From Sipunculus nudus (taxonomy: Eukaryota > Annelida > Sipuncula > Golfingiida > Sipunculidae), in assembly GCA_026874595.1 (NCBI GenBank), contig CM049310.1:68152056-68216055 (forward strand): a stretch of 64,000 nucleotides of DNA, given 5' to 3'. The position numbers and the translations under genes are program-made. Below, piece after piece: positions 46,599-58,414 of the stretch; positions within the stretch are counted from its first letter, which is position 1; the number at the start of each line of letters is the position of its first letter. The notes below the pieces were generated by a model, which was not told where the DNA came from, searched no databases, and saw only the letters and a program-made list of their open reading frames with translations.

Positions 46599-49500
46599 AC
46601 TAAAAAGCTGAAATTCTTATGTGTGCATGATATGAAAATTATATCAACAGTGCTCACGGGAAACAAACGTGCCATGGTCACAGTTGGGCAAAATTTAAGG
46701 TACTAATTTTATATTTATACTAATAACTTATAAAATTTGAAAAATTCAGAACTAATTTTGGGAATTCATTTGAATCTTGATTAAATAATGTTACATCCCT
46801 GACAAAAAAATCTCTAGCTTCAGCAATACCCTTGTAAAGGGAGTAAATATATTTCTTGATTTTTTACAAAGTGCATTATGTTTGGGCCCATAACTTAAAA
46901 CAATTACGCAATACTGACATCATTCTGGCATGTGCATAGAGAATGAAAAATATGTATATTATTTATGATTAAAGTCAGATCAGTGGTTTTGATATTAGGC
47001 AGTCTTGAAGTGTAACAATGGGTTTTTAATGGAAAAATGAAGTTTTTCATTAACATCTCGAAAGTATTAAGTCCTAGTGACCAAATTCTTGGCATGGTAG
47101 GGGATTTTTGAGACAACTAACTGAATGCCGAATTTAAGTACTTAGAGCTGAAGCTGGGGAGCTGAGCTCTTGCAAACTGCTTAACACTAGCTTGATGTAA
47201 ACAATATGTTACATGGTGCTTGAAAACTTGAATAAAATCTACAGTTTTTGATCAACTGGTTTCAAATTTTTGGTGTTAACAGTTGAAATGCTATCAAAAA
47301 CATGCTGTGAAAATTAAATCCACAGTACTTGCAGGAAAAAAACGTGCCATGGTCAAAGTTGGGCAAAATTTAAGGTACCAATTTTTTATTTTTATTAATA
47401 TTTTAAAAAATTTTAAAGATTTTCATCTAATTTTCGGATTACAATTCAATTTTGATTAATAAAGTTATATTACTGGAAAAAAGGTCCATAGCTTTAACAT
47501 TTTTTGTGTTAAGTGATCAAATATCTTTCCTGATTTTTTTACAAAATGCATTACCGTAAAAGTCGTTGCAGAAGTCGCATCCTTATTACAAGTCGCACCC
47601 TGACTTTTAGGATCCCCCTGGGGAATAGCCGTTCAAGTTTAGTTTCAGGAAAAGTCCATAATATAGGTCGCACCCAGACTTCGGAGGCGTCCCAACCACC
47701 TGATACTTTTGGAATTTGAGTATCATTCCTTGCGATGCAAGACTACAACCAACGTCCCTGTAGTACTTTTGTGGTTTATAAACTAGATAAACCATTTAAA
47801 CATAAAAATAATTGGACAGCTTTAATACAATGCTTATATTTAAGGAATAACAACAGAATCTTAACATATAAAGTTGGGGTTCAATTGTCAGGTAAGATTT
47901 GTACAGTGCCAAAGTCAGCTGCGTCGGATAACATTTTGTGCTGTGAAACGATGTCATTGTTGCCGTTTCTTACTAGGTTAAGTAACATTAGAATGCAAAT
48001 ATCAAGTTAAATGACTGTATTAATAAACTAAAAGAGTCTGAGGCAAAATACTATCACAATCGAGCAACTCTTTAAATTGTTAAAGATCGTCAAACGTAGG
48101 GTGGATTCATTAGACTATGATTAGTTTGCGTACGCGTGACGAGTCCCAATCCGTCGCATTGGGCATGATTTGAACTGACTTAAGACAACTGAAAGATGGA
48201 ATTGGAAAGAATAATTCAGTTTGAATTTATTCACCTAATTTCTTAAATGGGCTCTAAAACTGAATTTATTATCCCTTCAATTAAGTGTTACAACTTACCA
48301 TCTTGGCGCGGCACATGCACGGTATTACTGAAATCACTGAAATATATGTCAGTCAACTAGGGGATAATGAACGCTTTATGGACCGGTCAGTTAACGTAAA
48401 ATAAACATAATTGAATTTACTGATATTATATTTACTGGGACTAATGATTTATTTTTCTTTGATAATATCTGGAAAACCCAATTTCCATCGTTATCAGTGA
48501 TTATATTCAAGTGGCTTGGATGTATGGCAAACTCAGCCGTGTTGAACCAGATCCGTCATGACACCAAACGGTGCCGGTTCCCGTGGAATTTAGGTGCGTA
48601 TGTGGCATTTTTAAGTAAATAAAATATATACCTATATGGTGTTTGTTATTTCATTGTATTGATTAATGTGTCTTCATTAAAAAAATCACGAATACGTCAA
48701 CGCACGATTGACCGTAATGCATGCGTGTCGCCATATTGTTGGGCACACGATCGTCCTGAAAGAGACACGGGTAACACTCGAAGCAAATCGTATATTTGTA
48801 GCTCAAGTGAAACTTTATAACATTGTTATCCAAAACGCTTGAAAACCACGAGATGGTGACAGTGACCTAATGGTTTTTAATATGAGAGTTTATAATTGTG
48901 GATATCAGTCCAAAAGGCTTAGTTGACATGGGGATTGTAAAGGTCATTGCACAGGTGACCCGGGGCTTGAACTTCCGCTAAACGGCTTCAAAGGTCAGCT
49001 GGTATTCAGCGATCAACCGGGCAGGCAAAAGAATTCACAACGTATGTGTAGTGGATCAAGCTTGAATGTGACGCAACTTTACATGCATAAACGGATATGG
49101 AACCGCGAGTTTTTCATTATGGAAAGCATACCCATATAGTTAAACGGAAAGAAAATGTACATCAAAGAGCGGCAGACTGGCATATGCGTCAAATTGACTC
49201 ATGATATAATAGTAATGCAGATTAGGAAGTGTCACTTGAATGGCGACTTGTCAGAACGGGTAGGTCTTGAACTGGGCAAATTTAAAATTTGCATTTAATG
49301 TTAATAAAATGAAAATTACATCAGTTCACAAAATATAAAGCATAAGAGATGGTTAAAAGTGTAAATTATTGGGGAAAGACGTTTCACAAAGCACTGGTTA
49401 AAGGTACTGCCGATTATCACTCAACTGACGTCGTTCCATGTACCGGGAAAGCTGACAGAAATGGGATAAGTACGTATTACAAGTCGCACCCCGACTTTGC

Positions 49501-49955
49501 TAGAAAATTCTAGTTTTTAGAATTTGATTTCCTAGTACAAGTCGCGACTTCTGCAACGACTTTTACGGTATGTTTGGGCCCATAACTTTTTTAAATTAAA
49601 TAATACAGACATAATTTCTGGCATGTACATAGGAACTATATAGAGGAATATTTATGGTAAATATGAGGAAAAACAGATGAGTGGTTTTGATATTAGGCAG
49701 TCCTGAAGTGTGAAAATAGGTTTTTAATAAAAAATTGAGGTTTTTCCTTAATTTCTCAAAGGAACGAAGTTGCAAAGACCCAGTTTTCGGCTTGGTAGGA
49801 GATCTTGGGGGACATCTAACATTATGCCGAATTTTGGATTCCTAGGTCTTACGGTTTCAAAACGTGCCACATCTACGGACGGACAGACGGACGGACGACG
49901 GACAATGGACCATGACTATAGCTCAGATGACTTATAGTCAGCTGAGCTAAAAACA
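46599..49955 (+). repeat. Second full-size copy of the hairpin-ended repeat, split by a TIR element
   Basis: Same order of blocks as the copy at 45.0-46.4 kb, starting AACTAAAAAGCTGAAATTC at 46600. It is interrupted at 47553 by the 2,015-bp element and resumes at 49569 with TATGTTTGGGCCC. It ends with GGACGGACAGACGGACGG and the hairpin at 49919-49950. Without the insertion the copy is about 1.34 kb. Confidence 0.85.
47554..49568. mobile_element. 2,015-bp TIR element with TA target duplication
   Basis: Perfect 25-bp terminal inverted repeats (CCGTAAAAGTCGTTGCAGAA start). TA flanks both sides (47552-47553, 49569-49570). The insertion interrupts a repeat whose intact version is present at 45986-46012 as GCATTATGTTTGGGCCC, so the target had a single TA. 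This fits Tc1/mariner/pogo-type integration. ATTACAAGTCGCACCC occurs subterminally in the same orientation near both ends (47587 and 49477). I found no transposase, so it is non-autonomous. The 91-aa ORF at 47735-48010 has no recognised domain. Confidence 0.9.
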
Positions 49956-51269
49956 CTAATTACTTAGATCAACAATTATTGCTTACCCAGATCTGCCAGA
50001 ACAGCTAAATGAAGAGTTCATACAAAACTGATTATTTCAGTGACACATGGGATTTTCCAGAGAACTTTGGTTCAATAAGATCAGAGGAAAGTTAGAAAGT
50101 ACACTTCTCTGACGTAATTGTGACCCACTTTAGGTCATCTAATAAGAAATAACTTTTTTGACGAAATGCAGAACAATGGACATGTATATCTCATATGTCA
50201 CGTGACAGCTCTGAATCAAAACTCTTGAAACGTGCATGCAAGAGAAGACTGGGCGGGTCTGTCAGAGAGAGACTGGCCCAGACCTCTTGCTACTGAATAC
50301 AGACTCCTGTCATTAACCTGGTCTTGGAATATTGTTACCAGCGCACATCAGTAACTGTATATGATACAGATGATGAAATCACTAACCCACCATCGTATCA
50401 TTAGAAATAACTCTCTGCGGAGTGGGACTTCATACACATTGAGGTTGCATTGTACATCAACAACTGCCCCCACCATGCTCTTCAAGTTGGTTTCTTCTGA
50501 TTGTAACAGAATAATATCTTATTTTCTTTGCAGTAAGTGCTCATACTTTGGGACATACTGACCATTTTACAGTCATTTATTTTGTCCAAGAGGAGTCTTA
50601 ACATCTGTATCAATGACAAAACATAGAGGTTATTTGGTCAGTGTCTTCATGCTACACAAGGAATATGACCAAAAGATATTTGAACAGTTCTGTGAAACGA
50701 TCAATGAGGTCACTTCTCACCGTACTCTGCTGTACTATGTGTAGTGCTTGCACGTTGTGGGTCAAGCTGTTATTACTGTAGCTAATTTAAAACAAGAGAA
50801 CCCAGAAAAAGTCCACAACTTTGGACAGCCCACTGTCACAGCCGCATGCCTCCAAGAATCCAACCCTAGCAGGTCACCGCAGAGAGCATGTTACCACATG
50901 ATGGTCCAGGCCTAAACTTGGCCCATGAATTAGGCTTCAATCTTTACAATATTGTGTTAGCATGAACCAATGTTTTGGCCCTGGAAATGTTAATATCTTT
51001 CTATACCTTATGCAAGAGCAAGTTACTAGTTACCTGCGGTATCACTTTATTTAGTAGCAGCTTAATTAGGGCTTCAGTTGTCATGGTTAAGGGTTGCTTT
51101 AGAATGGATGATAGATCATAATATCAAAACTTATGATGGTATTTAATCAATATCATTAATAATTATAAACAAAGTACATATATATTAATTATTATAATTA
51201 ATATTGCAATTGCCCCTTAAGTTATAACGGTACATCACTCGCAGTATCACCCAGTGTAGACTTTGTAAA
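49956..51269. other. No recognised gene
   Basis: AT-rich with no long ORF; nothing but short chance ORFs. Likely part of the SLC20A 5' intron if the first exon is near 51.85 kb. Confidence 0.45.
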
Positions 51270-51273
51270 TTAA

Positions 51274-51772
51274 AGGGGCCCAATCACCTATAAAGCATGT
51301 TGAGTTAACACGAAAAATAGCTTCTTCCCTTTAAAATAAATCTGTACCTGTCAAAATATTGCCCTAAAACCGTTTGCTTTCTCCTGTAAACAAATGTTAA
51401 AAACAGTGGACCGGGCGCGAAGACAAGTGTAAACAAAAACACAGCGCATGGGGCTGTGTGCATCGCTGAGCCAAAACACGTGTCAATCAGGAGATGCGTT
51501 GACTGACTCGTCCCCAAAAAATGTAATACATGTTTCTGCAGGCTGAAAAACCGCGTGTTGCATCTCTTATTTGGACCTCCGGTCACATGGCCTTGGTATG
51601 GTAAACAGACTCTGTTTACCAACAAGCAGAGCCATAACATGGTGTTAAACTGCCGTATGCAAGGAAATTAGACCGTGTGCTGGGATGGTTTTGCTGGGAA
51701 ACATTTGTATAAAGTAAAACTGAACTGATAGTATGAAAGAATAGGCATAGTTTAGCTCCTGATTATGTCCCT
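51274..51772. mobile_element. 499-bp non-autonomous element flanked by TTAA
   Basis: Left end AGGGGCCCAATCACC and right end (reverse complement) AGGGACATAATCAGG form imperfect TIRs. TTAA is present on both sides (51270-51273 and 51773-51776), the target duplication of piggyBac-type transposons. No transposase. The 111-aa minus-strand ORF across it is probably fortuitous. Confidence 0.72.
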
Positions 51773-51844
51773 TTAAATGCACATACACATCTAGAGGTGT
51801 GTATTTAGGTGACTGCGTAAATCACTCTGTACAAATGTAGGCCT

Positions 51845-52080
51845 ACTTACCCCGATGCATGAACATTCACTAGGTCGACTATGATCTGTCCTGACTGAGT
51901 CTGGCTGTGCTGGGCCTGCAGTCAGCAGTGACAGCCCATTAAACACGCGTGATACAGATAAACACAAACCCCCAGCCCTTCACCTTTGAACTCTTAGTAC
52001 CCGGAATGATTGACAGGCGGCAGCAGCTACTCAAAACCGTTAAGGCAGCCTCCAACAGAGGTCGCCACAGCTATGTTTTC
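51845..52080 (-). promoter_or_regulatory. Possible untranslated first exon/promoter region of SLC20A
   Basis: The minus strand has a near-consensus donor (GGG|GTAAGT) with the exon ending at 51851. It lies in a less AT-rich stretch with several CpGs upstream of the transporter gene. The first coding exon begins with an acceptor at 42781, so an upstream untranslated exon must exist; this is a candidate about 9 kb away. No similarity can be claimed for a UTR. Other donors are possible. Confidence 0.3.
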
Positions 52081-52984
52081 GTGGAGATTGCGACCTCTGG
52101 TAGAGATTAGGAAACCGTAAATCGTTGCACTTGCGTTCACGTAAAAAGAAGTTTAAGATAGAAAGACGGAGGGAGGCAGTCGCGCCATTGACAGGGAGAC
52201 AAAAAAAACGAATGCTCAGCCCACGGCTGCAAAGGATCTTTTTTTCGACATTTAGTCAGAGATTGGGAAAATGTTAAGGTAGAATTACTATTTAAGGAAA
52301 TTAGAGAAAATGTATTAATGAATGCGAGTGAAATTAAATAATGGATATGAGTAGAGGCGCGGACCGGAACGCTTGGACCAGTGCGGTCCATAATTTTGAC
52401 CAACAACACAAAATACCGGACTGCCTATCCCTTTACCGGACGTGGATTATTTATTTATATAATTTTTGGTATAATTTTATTTTTATTCAGAGGGCCCAAA
52501 TGCGTAGTATTACAATGGGCATCCAGCCCAAACTTTAAACACGTCTAGGACAAATGCAGTGTATAACCGTATAACCTGTGAAACGTAAAAACCTATAATA
52601 AACTGCTGACAATGCAAATAAAAATAATAATTTATGTGTGTGTTTGTAAGCACATGCATATGCATGTAATTATTGACACGGTGGGTCCATGACGGCATAA
52701 AAGGGCCAGGGATGACCAGAACTTTTATTAGGGCACATAAAATTCTTGAATATGCGCGAAATATTTATCTCTGAGTTAGCTTGTATACTATAAAGTTGTT
52801 AATCCGGAGAGCTCTGTCCTAAGGCCCAGTGAGATGCCTGAAAATACGGAAGACTCGTTTCATTCATTTTCCATTTGTGATATCGTTCCAAGTCCGTCAC
52901 GAGTTTCCTATGGACTGTAAGAAAATGTCTTAAAGGTACATTTTTTCTAGCAAAACCATTACACAACACGTATTGTCTCAATTT

Positions 52985-53960
52985 TTTCAGCTCAGCTGAC
53001 TGAAAGTAATCTGAGCAATAGCGATCACTCTTTGTCCGGCGTCCGTCCGTCCGTCTAGCTGTCCGTCTGTCTGTCCGTTTGTTAACCAGGCACAAATCGT
53101 AAGCGCTGGTTCTGGAATCTTCTAACATCATATCTAGGGAGGTCCATGAAAAATCTCCATGGAAACCTGAATTTAGGTCTCTGTTACCCATAACCTCTGA
53201 GCTATGGGGCTTCGAAGTACCCCCCAGAATAATGAAAAATTTAGATACAAAAGCTCAAGTATCTGTACAACTAAAGCATTGATCACAATGAACCTTTGCA
53301 TAGATATTGATAATGAAGTGTTTCATCAGTTTCTGTAGCCTGGTTGCGCAAACTGTATTTTTTTTATTTTTTTTACGATTCACCCCCCCCCCCCCCCCCC
53401 CCCCCCTTTGAGACCTCTTAAGATGCGGTCATCTGTTATCAGGGAAATTCTCGTAAAGACTGGATTTATAATCTTCTATCCTGACATGCATGGAGGCCCA
53501 CGAAAAGTCTCCTTGGAAACCTGAAATTAGGTCTTTGTTACCCATATTCTCTGAGCTATTGGGCTTATAAACACTCTGAGAATAATTGAACATTTGATAC
53601 CAAAGTAGGGCACAAATCATTAACATTCGACCCAGAATCTTATATCTTGACATCCTGAGAGTTCCTCAAAAATTCTTCCATGAAACCTGAAATTGGGTCA
53701 CTGTGACCTGTATTCTTAGACTTTTGGGGTATGTTTGAGCACCCCAGAAATAATGCAAAATACACAAAAATTGTCAGATTCCTCAGGAAAGGCTGGTTGG
53801 ATTGTCATCAGATTTTGGTGTGCTTATGGGTCTTGATGGACTCAGGCTTATATGCATGAAAGATGATGCCACTGACATTATCTTAATTAGTTGCCTGTGC
53901 AAGGACATATTTTCAACATGCCAGTCGGCTGAGCGTCTTGACCTAATGGTCACCTGTTAT
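52985..53960 (-). repeat. Hairpin-ended dispersed repeat, reverse orientation
   Basis: Starts CAGCTCAGCTGACTGAAAG, then GTCCGTCCGTCCGTCTAGC microsatellite, followed by the same AGGTCCATGAAAAATCTCC and GTACCCCCCAGAATAAT blocks as the 4.1-kb copy. A poly-C run of about 24 lies at 53382-53406. It ends near GGCTGAGCGTCTTGACC at 53930. Confidence 0.75.
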
Positions 53961-54194
53961 ACTTCTGTGAGTTAACGCAGTCCACGTGTGTCTGTTAGTC
54001 ATAAAAAGACTGCACGAGGTCTGACCTTACGCATGTGAGACATTCTTGAGCAAGAAGTAACATGAAAGAAGAAACATCGGTTCAAAGCTGGAAAAATCTT
54101 GAAACATTTTTTACCGTGTTGTATATGTTGTAGTTCAAGGTCTAGGTACGTTAGCAGTATTTACATATATGAAATTATATGTGTTGTGATTTCA

Positions 54195-54740
54195 ACAAGA
54201 TCTTGTATAACCACCGGACTCTTTATTAATAATCTTGAAGGTCTACAAAGCAATTGTGCGAATTGTTGATGTTTTGAGAGGTGACAGTTTGGATTTTTTT
54301 CCAGGAGATATTCATAAGAACTTAGATAAATAAATCATAAATCATATATAAAACGAAGTGCACATTCTTGAATCTTCTCAATTTTGTGTGTGTTCTGAGC
54401 TCCACATAAATGCCATGTCAAAGGGCGATATCTGATGTTTTACATAATAAAAGGATAGTAAATAGTAAGTTGTCCGAGTCTGCTTAAATGTATGACAATT
54501 CTTTTCAAAACATTTAATTGCCTTGCCATTCTTACACATGTTTGAAATATGTCTGTTAACATTTAATTTAAAATCAATGGTCATTCTTAACAACTTACCT
54601 TAATCTTCACAAAATATATATATATACACCAATGAGAATGAATATTACATCCTTGTCATGAGGTTTCTTTCCAACAGAAATTGCCTTGATTTTCTCAGGG
54701 TTTGCCTGCATTTTATTTGCCGTGATACTGGCGGAGACCT
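54195..54740 (-). pseudogene. LINE reverse transcriptase remnant (minus strand)
   Basis: Read from 54735 down: TANKMQANPEK, AISVGKKPHDKD, LLRMTIDFKLNVNRHISNMC, then in a shifted frame GAQNTHKIEKIQECALRFIY, and further shifted pieces SSYEYLLEKN and VVIQDLVEITTH. These follow the post-catalytic part of a CR1-like RT in order, with at least three frame breaks. It is older and from another family than the LINE at 58-60 kb. Confidence 0.75.
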
Positions 54741-55142
54741 GGCTGTACCCACAAGACGATGAAGCTCTCGCCGCTTTGACACATACGGGTTACCAGTTTC
54801 GGTCGTTCCCCGTGCTCCATCAAGGGAAGGTAGCATCGGCGTCATCAAATCATCCAATGCCTCGTTTGCGCCAGTAAATGTTTCGTCCTTTAAGGCAGTT
54901 GAATTAAAACTTTCAATGAACCAGATTTCGGTTTCATGACTTGTATGCATATTTAAAGCTCCCGTAGTATGCCCAATAAACTAATTATGTGTTCCTTCAG
55001 GAATTCCCAGAACTGTTTCTGGATATAACAGTCGGTCTCGTGATTTTGCCATTTTAGTATATTTCAATTTCCAATATGATGACAGTGTTAAATCGGCTAA
55101 AAGCCATGTTGATCGACTCCGTAATCTCACCCAGCTAGTCAA

Positions 55143-55337
55143 AGGGGCGGATCCAGGATTTAGGAAAAGAGGGGTCCAACCCAGAAGGAGTAATGAAAAA
55201 CCTAAAAAAGGTCCCCAGGTCCGGAAAAGGGGGACAAAACATTTTGTCTTAAACCCTTAAAAAAGGTTGCATCGGATGAAAAATAGGGGGGGAGGGTCCT
55301 GACCCCCTGAACCCTCCCCCTGGATCCGCTTCTGTAA
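55143..55337. mobile_element. Short MITE with GCGGATCCAGG ends
   Basis: Inverted ends GGGCGGATCCAGGATT and, reversed, AAGCGGATCCAGGGGGA enclose about 170 bp rich in G/A runs. A related end (GTGGCGGATCCATAGGGG) appears at 16635. No coding capacity; superfamily not assigned. Confidence 0.6.
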
Positions 55338-55339
55338 GC

Positions 55340-57950
55340 CGATGTCTCGACCAATAAACACGGCCACACTGGGTGGCTGTACGCACCGGTTCCAGTACAC
55401 TGTTACTTGAGTTGTTCATTAATTTTGCTGATCTATCTGATCACAAAGTCGTTTCCATTATCTTAACTGTTACTATAGGTCGGTTGGCAAAATGCATGCT
55501 GGGAGTTACCAATTGTTCAAGGCTCCCTGAATTCAGCTTAGCATCATGGACCACTTGTTTTTAGATTATTTTCTGTACAAGAGTTCTGAAATATGATCTA
55601 GTACTGTTCCTCTTCTTGAACTGCAGGTATGTATAGTTAAATGAAACTTGACGCAAATCTTTTATTTAAATCATTACATACTTAATTATATCAATCTCTG
55701 AAGTTAAACTATTTTATTTTGGTTTATGAATATTTTAAAATCAAAATACTGTTTAATTGCATCTTGGAATACATAATGTAAAACTGATTTTATTGTTGAT
55801 TACACTTGATATTAATTTTAATTGTATAACTATAATCCCATAAACCTTTCACAATTTTTTTTATTTTTATCATTGCTTGTCACTTATTGACATTTTGTTA
55901 ACACACACTTATATATATCTACATAACGTTCAATATACATAAAATTCAATATAAATAATGTAAAACTTAACATCTACGTAGAAGCATATATATAATATAG
56001 GACGTGTATGTATATGTGTGTTTTTTTCCGAGTGGATACATATAACGAACCAGTATAGTCCCAGGGTAATTTTAACACACGCGCGCTCACATGAAATAAT
56101 ATACGGTGGTCATACATGGATGTTTACTATTCCTCAAATGAATTATTAACAAAACTTTGTGTATTTCATAACGCTGTGAACAGACATTATTTGATCAGGT
56201 CTGGAATCCTGGTCAGAGATCTTTGTGGTCCGAACTAAAGTGGTCCAAGATCGTCGACATCATGCTTCGAGATCGGAGGGGTCCGATCTGAAGTGGTCTT
56301 AATTCGTGTGCATTGGCTGTGACCGAAAAGGTTCGAGATCTCCAGCTACCAAACATTTGACCAGTTGCTCCTTGATCCATGATCCACTGTTCTAAAAATC
56401 TCAGTGAAAATCATATAAAATATTAAATTAAGACTCACGAATGCATTCTGGGGTGGTTGGTTCAATATGTATTGCGATTTCAGAGAACCGGTATGGTATC
56501 CAATACAGCTCCGTGTTCCCAGAGATAAATATTTTTCTTCGTTTATTCAGATCACAGGACAACGACATTGTTATACTTCCATTACTATGATGTCGTTGTT
56601 ATTACGTCATTCCATTATGAGACCACACTGATGACATCATTATTTCACTCGCTAAAGCTGAAGAGTTTGACACTCTCTTTCTGTTTGTCTAAAAAGTATC
56701 CAGTTCTAAAAGTGCAAAATTAATGTTAAGAACTTTTGTAAAGCGAAGAAAATCTGGAGCTAAGAAATAAATGTTCTAAGTTTTAGTCGGATGATTAATT
56801 TATGGATATATTTTGTTAAGAAACAATCAGAATAGCATACAAAAGGAGCATCTTTAGCTCGTTTTAGTGTCTGAACCTCACTTAAATTTCAACGATCCAT
56901 CCCAAAGCTTAAGGAATTGTTCCCTATAAAGCCATGCAACTTTGCGAGATAGTAAAAGTTAACAAAGCTGATCACATGGATTAAGATACATTGTTTATGA
57001 TTGATGAGCAATGAGACCTCATGTTGACAAATTTTTCCATCAATCAGTATTAACCCTTTATTGGTAATCTAATGTATAAGCTGTAGATATCAAATATTTG
57101 ACAGCAGATGAATATTTACAGACATTTACAGTGGGATGTTATATGAAAAGAAGAGAATTAAAATTGAATGAAAATCTAATGTTTCTGCTGAAAAATGTTT
57201 CGGGTTCGACAAGGAGCCTGTAAGTCAAACACCAAGAAGATTTTTTTTTAAAGTAGCAAAATGAAATTCTACTGAAAGTTAGATTGTTTACTAAAACTGC
57301 TTTCGAAATATAAAATTTAAACAAAACACATAAGAATTGAAGAGTGTCAAATTAAGTTCTATCTTGTTCTGCTAGGAGTTGTCACAGATGTTTGTATATC
57401 CAGTCTTATCCCCATCCCTGTTGGACAATTTTTAAAATGATTTTATAAGGCGGGCTGAATTTTATACAACCATTCTGGGAATATAAAAGCTTGACATTTA
57501 GGTTATAATAAAACAAAAAATAAGAAAGGGTTAAAAATCACAGAAATGCTCCAAGGGAACATCTGCATACCTTGTGATTTTTTTTAAGGTCAAACCGACA
57601 ACCATAAGAGTCTGATCATAGTTCTTTATTCTACATATATTTCCAGAGCCAAAAGGTCGTAAAAAATGACACTGAGCACGGATAAAGCAGAAAATCTATA
57701 AAAGAGTATTTTTCTAAAAATTTTGGTAACTCATTATGCAAACATTTAAAAAATACATATTAAATCATTTTGTAAATTGAACTAATTTCCAAGCTATACA
57801 ATGCAGTCCGTTAATCTACCCTCGGTGTTATTTAAAATGATCAAAGTGATTTTTGATTTTCTCGAATAACAACACAAGATAATGGCATCATGTGACTTGT
57901 CTGTCACAGCTTGTTTTAAAAGTCCATTTATCCTTTTGTCACTATATATA
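55340..57950. other. No recognised gene
   Basis: AT-rich. Around 56190-56350 the phrase GGTCCGAACTAAAGTGGTCC and related AGATC/GGTCC blocks recur imperfectly, a weak local repeat. No domain-bearing ORF. Confidence 0.5.
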
Positions 57951-57952
57951 TA

Positions 57953-58414
57953 TTGTCTAAATTGTCTGAAAATGACTCCGAATGTATCTGGGTAGATGTA
58001 ATATTGAACAACATGCATGTATTAATTGCGTGTATATATAGACCACCCTCTTCTGACCACAATTATCTATATAAACTTATAAATAATATCGAACTAGCTA
58101 TGTCGGAACATCGCCACACCGTAATTGTAGGGGATTTTAATATAGATTATTCGGCTCAGGATACTCTTTTGAATTCTGAGCTACTAAATATGGAATCATC
58201 CTTTAACCTCCATCAACTAATATCATGTCCTACACGCGTAACCCCTACATCCTCTACTTTGATCGATCTGATTTTTACTAATTGTAAATTAAAACATTCA
58301 AGATCTGGCGTTATTCCTTGGTCTCTGAGTGACCATTATATAATTTATACTAATCTTAATTACCATGTAAAGAATAATGTACATAAAGATAAATTTGTCA
58401 CTATCAGATCGTAA
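57953..58414 (+). pseudogene. LINE endonuclease fragment
   Basis: Contains IACIYRPPSSD, VIVGDFNIDY, LIDLIFTN and WSLSDHYIIY, the C-terminal half of an AP-like endonuclease with the catalytic Asp/Asn and His. It ends at TAA 58412-58414; the frame continues unbroken into the RT segment, so this stop is one nonsense change and not a real boundary. Confidence 0.88.

Noticed and set aside
54645-54950. 101-aa minus-strand ORF as a host exon
   Set aside because: Its C-terminal part is an out-of-frame reading of the LINE remnant (TANKMQANPEK lies in the other frame); the N-terminal part is unrecognised.
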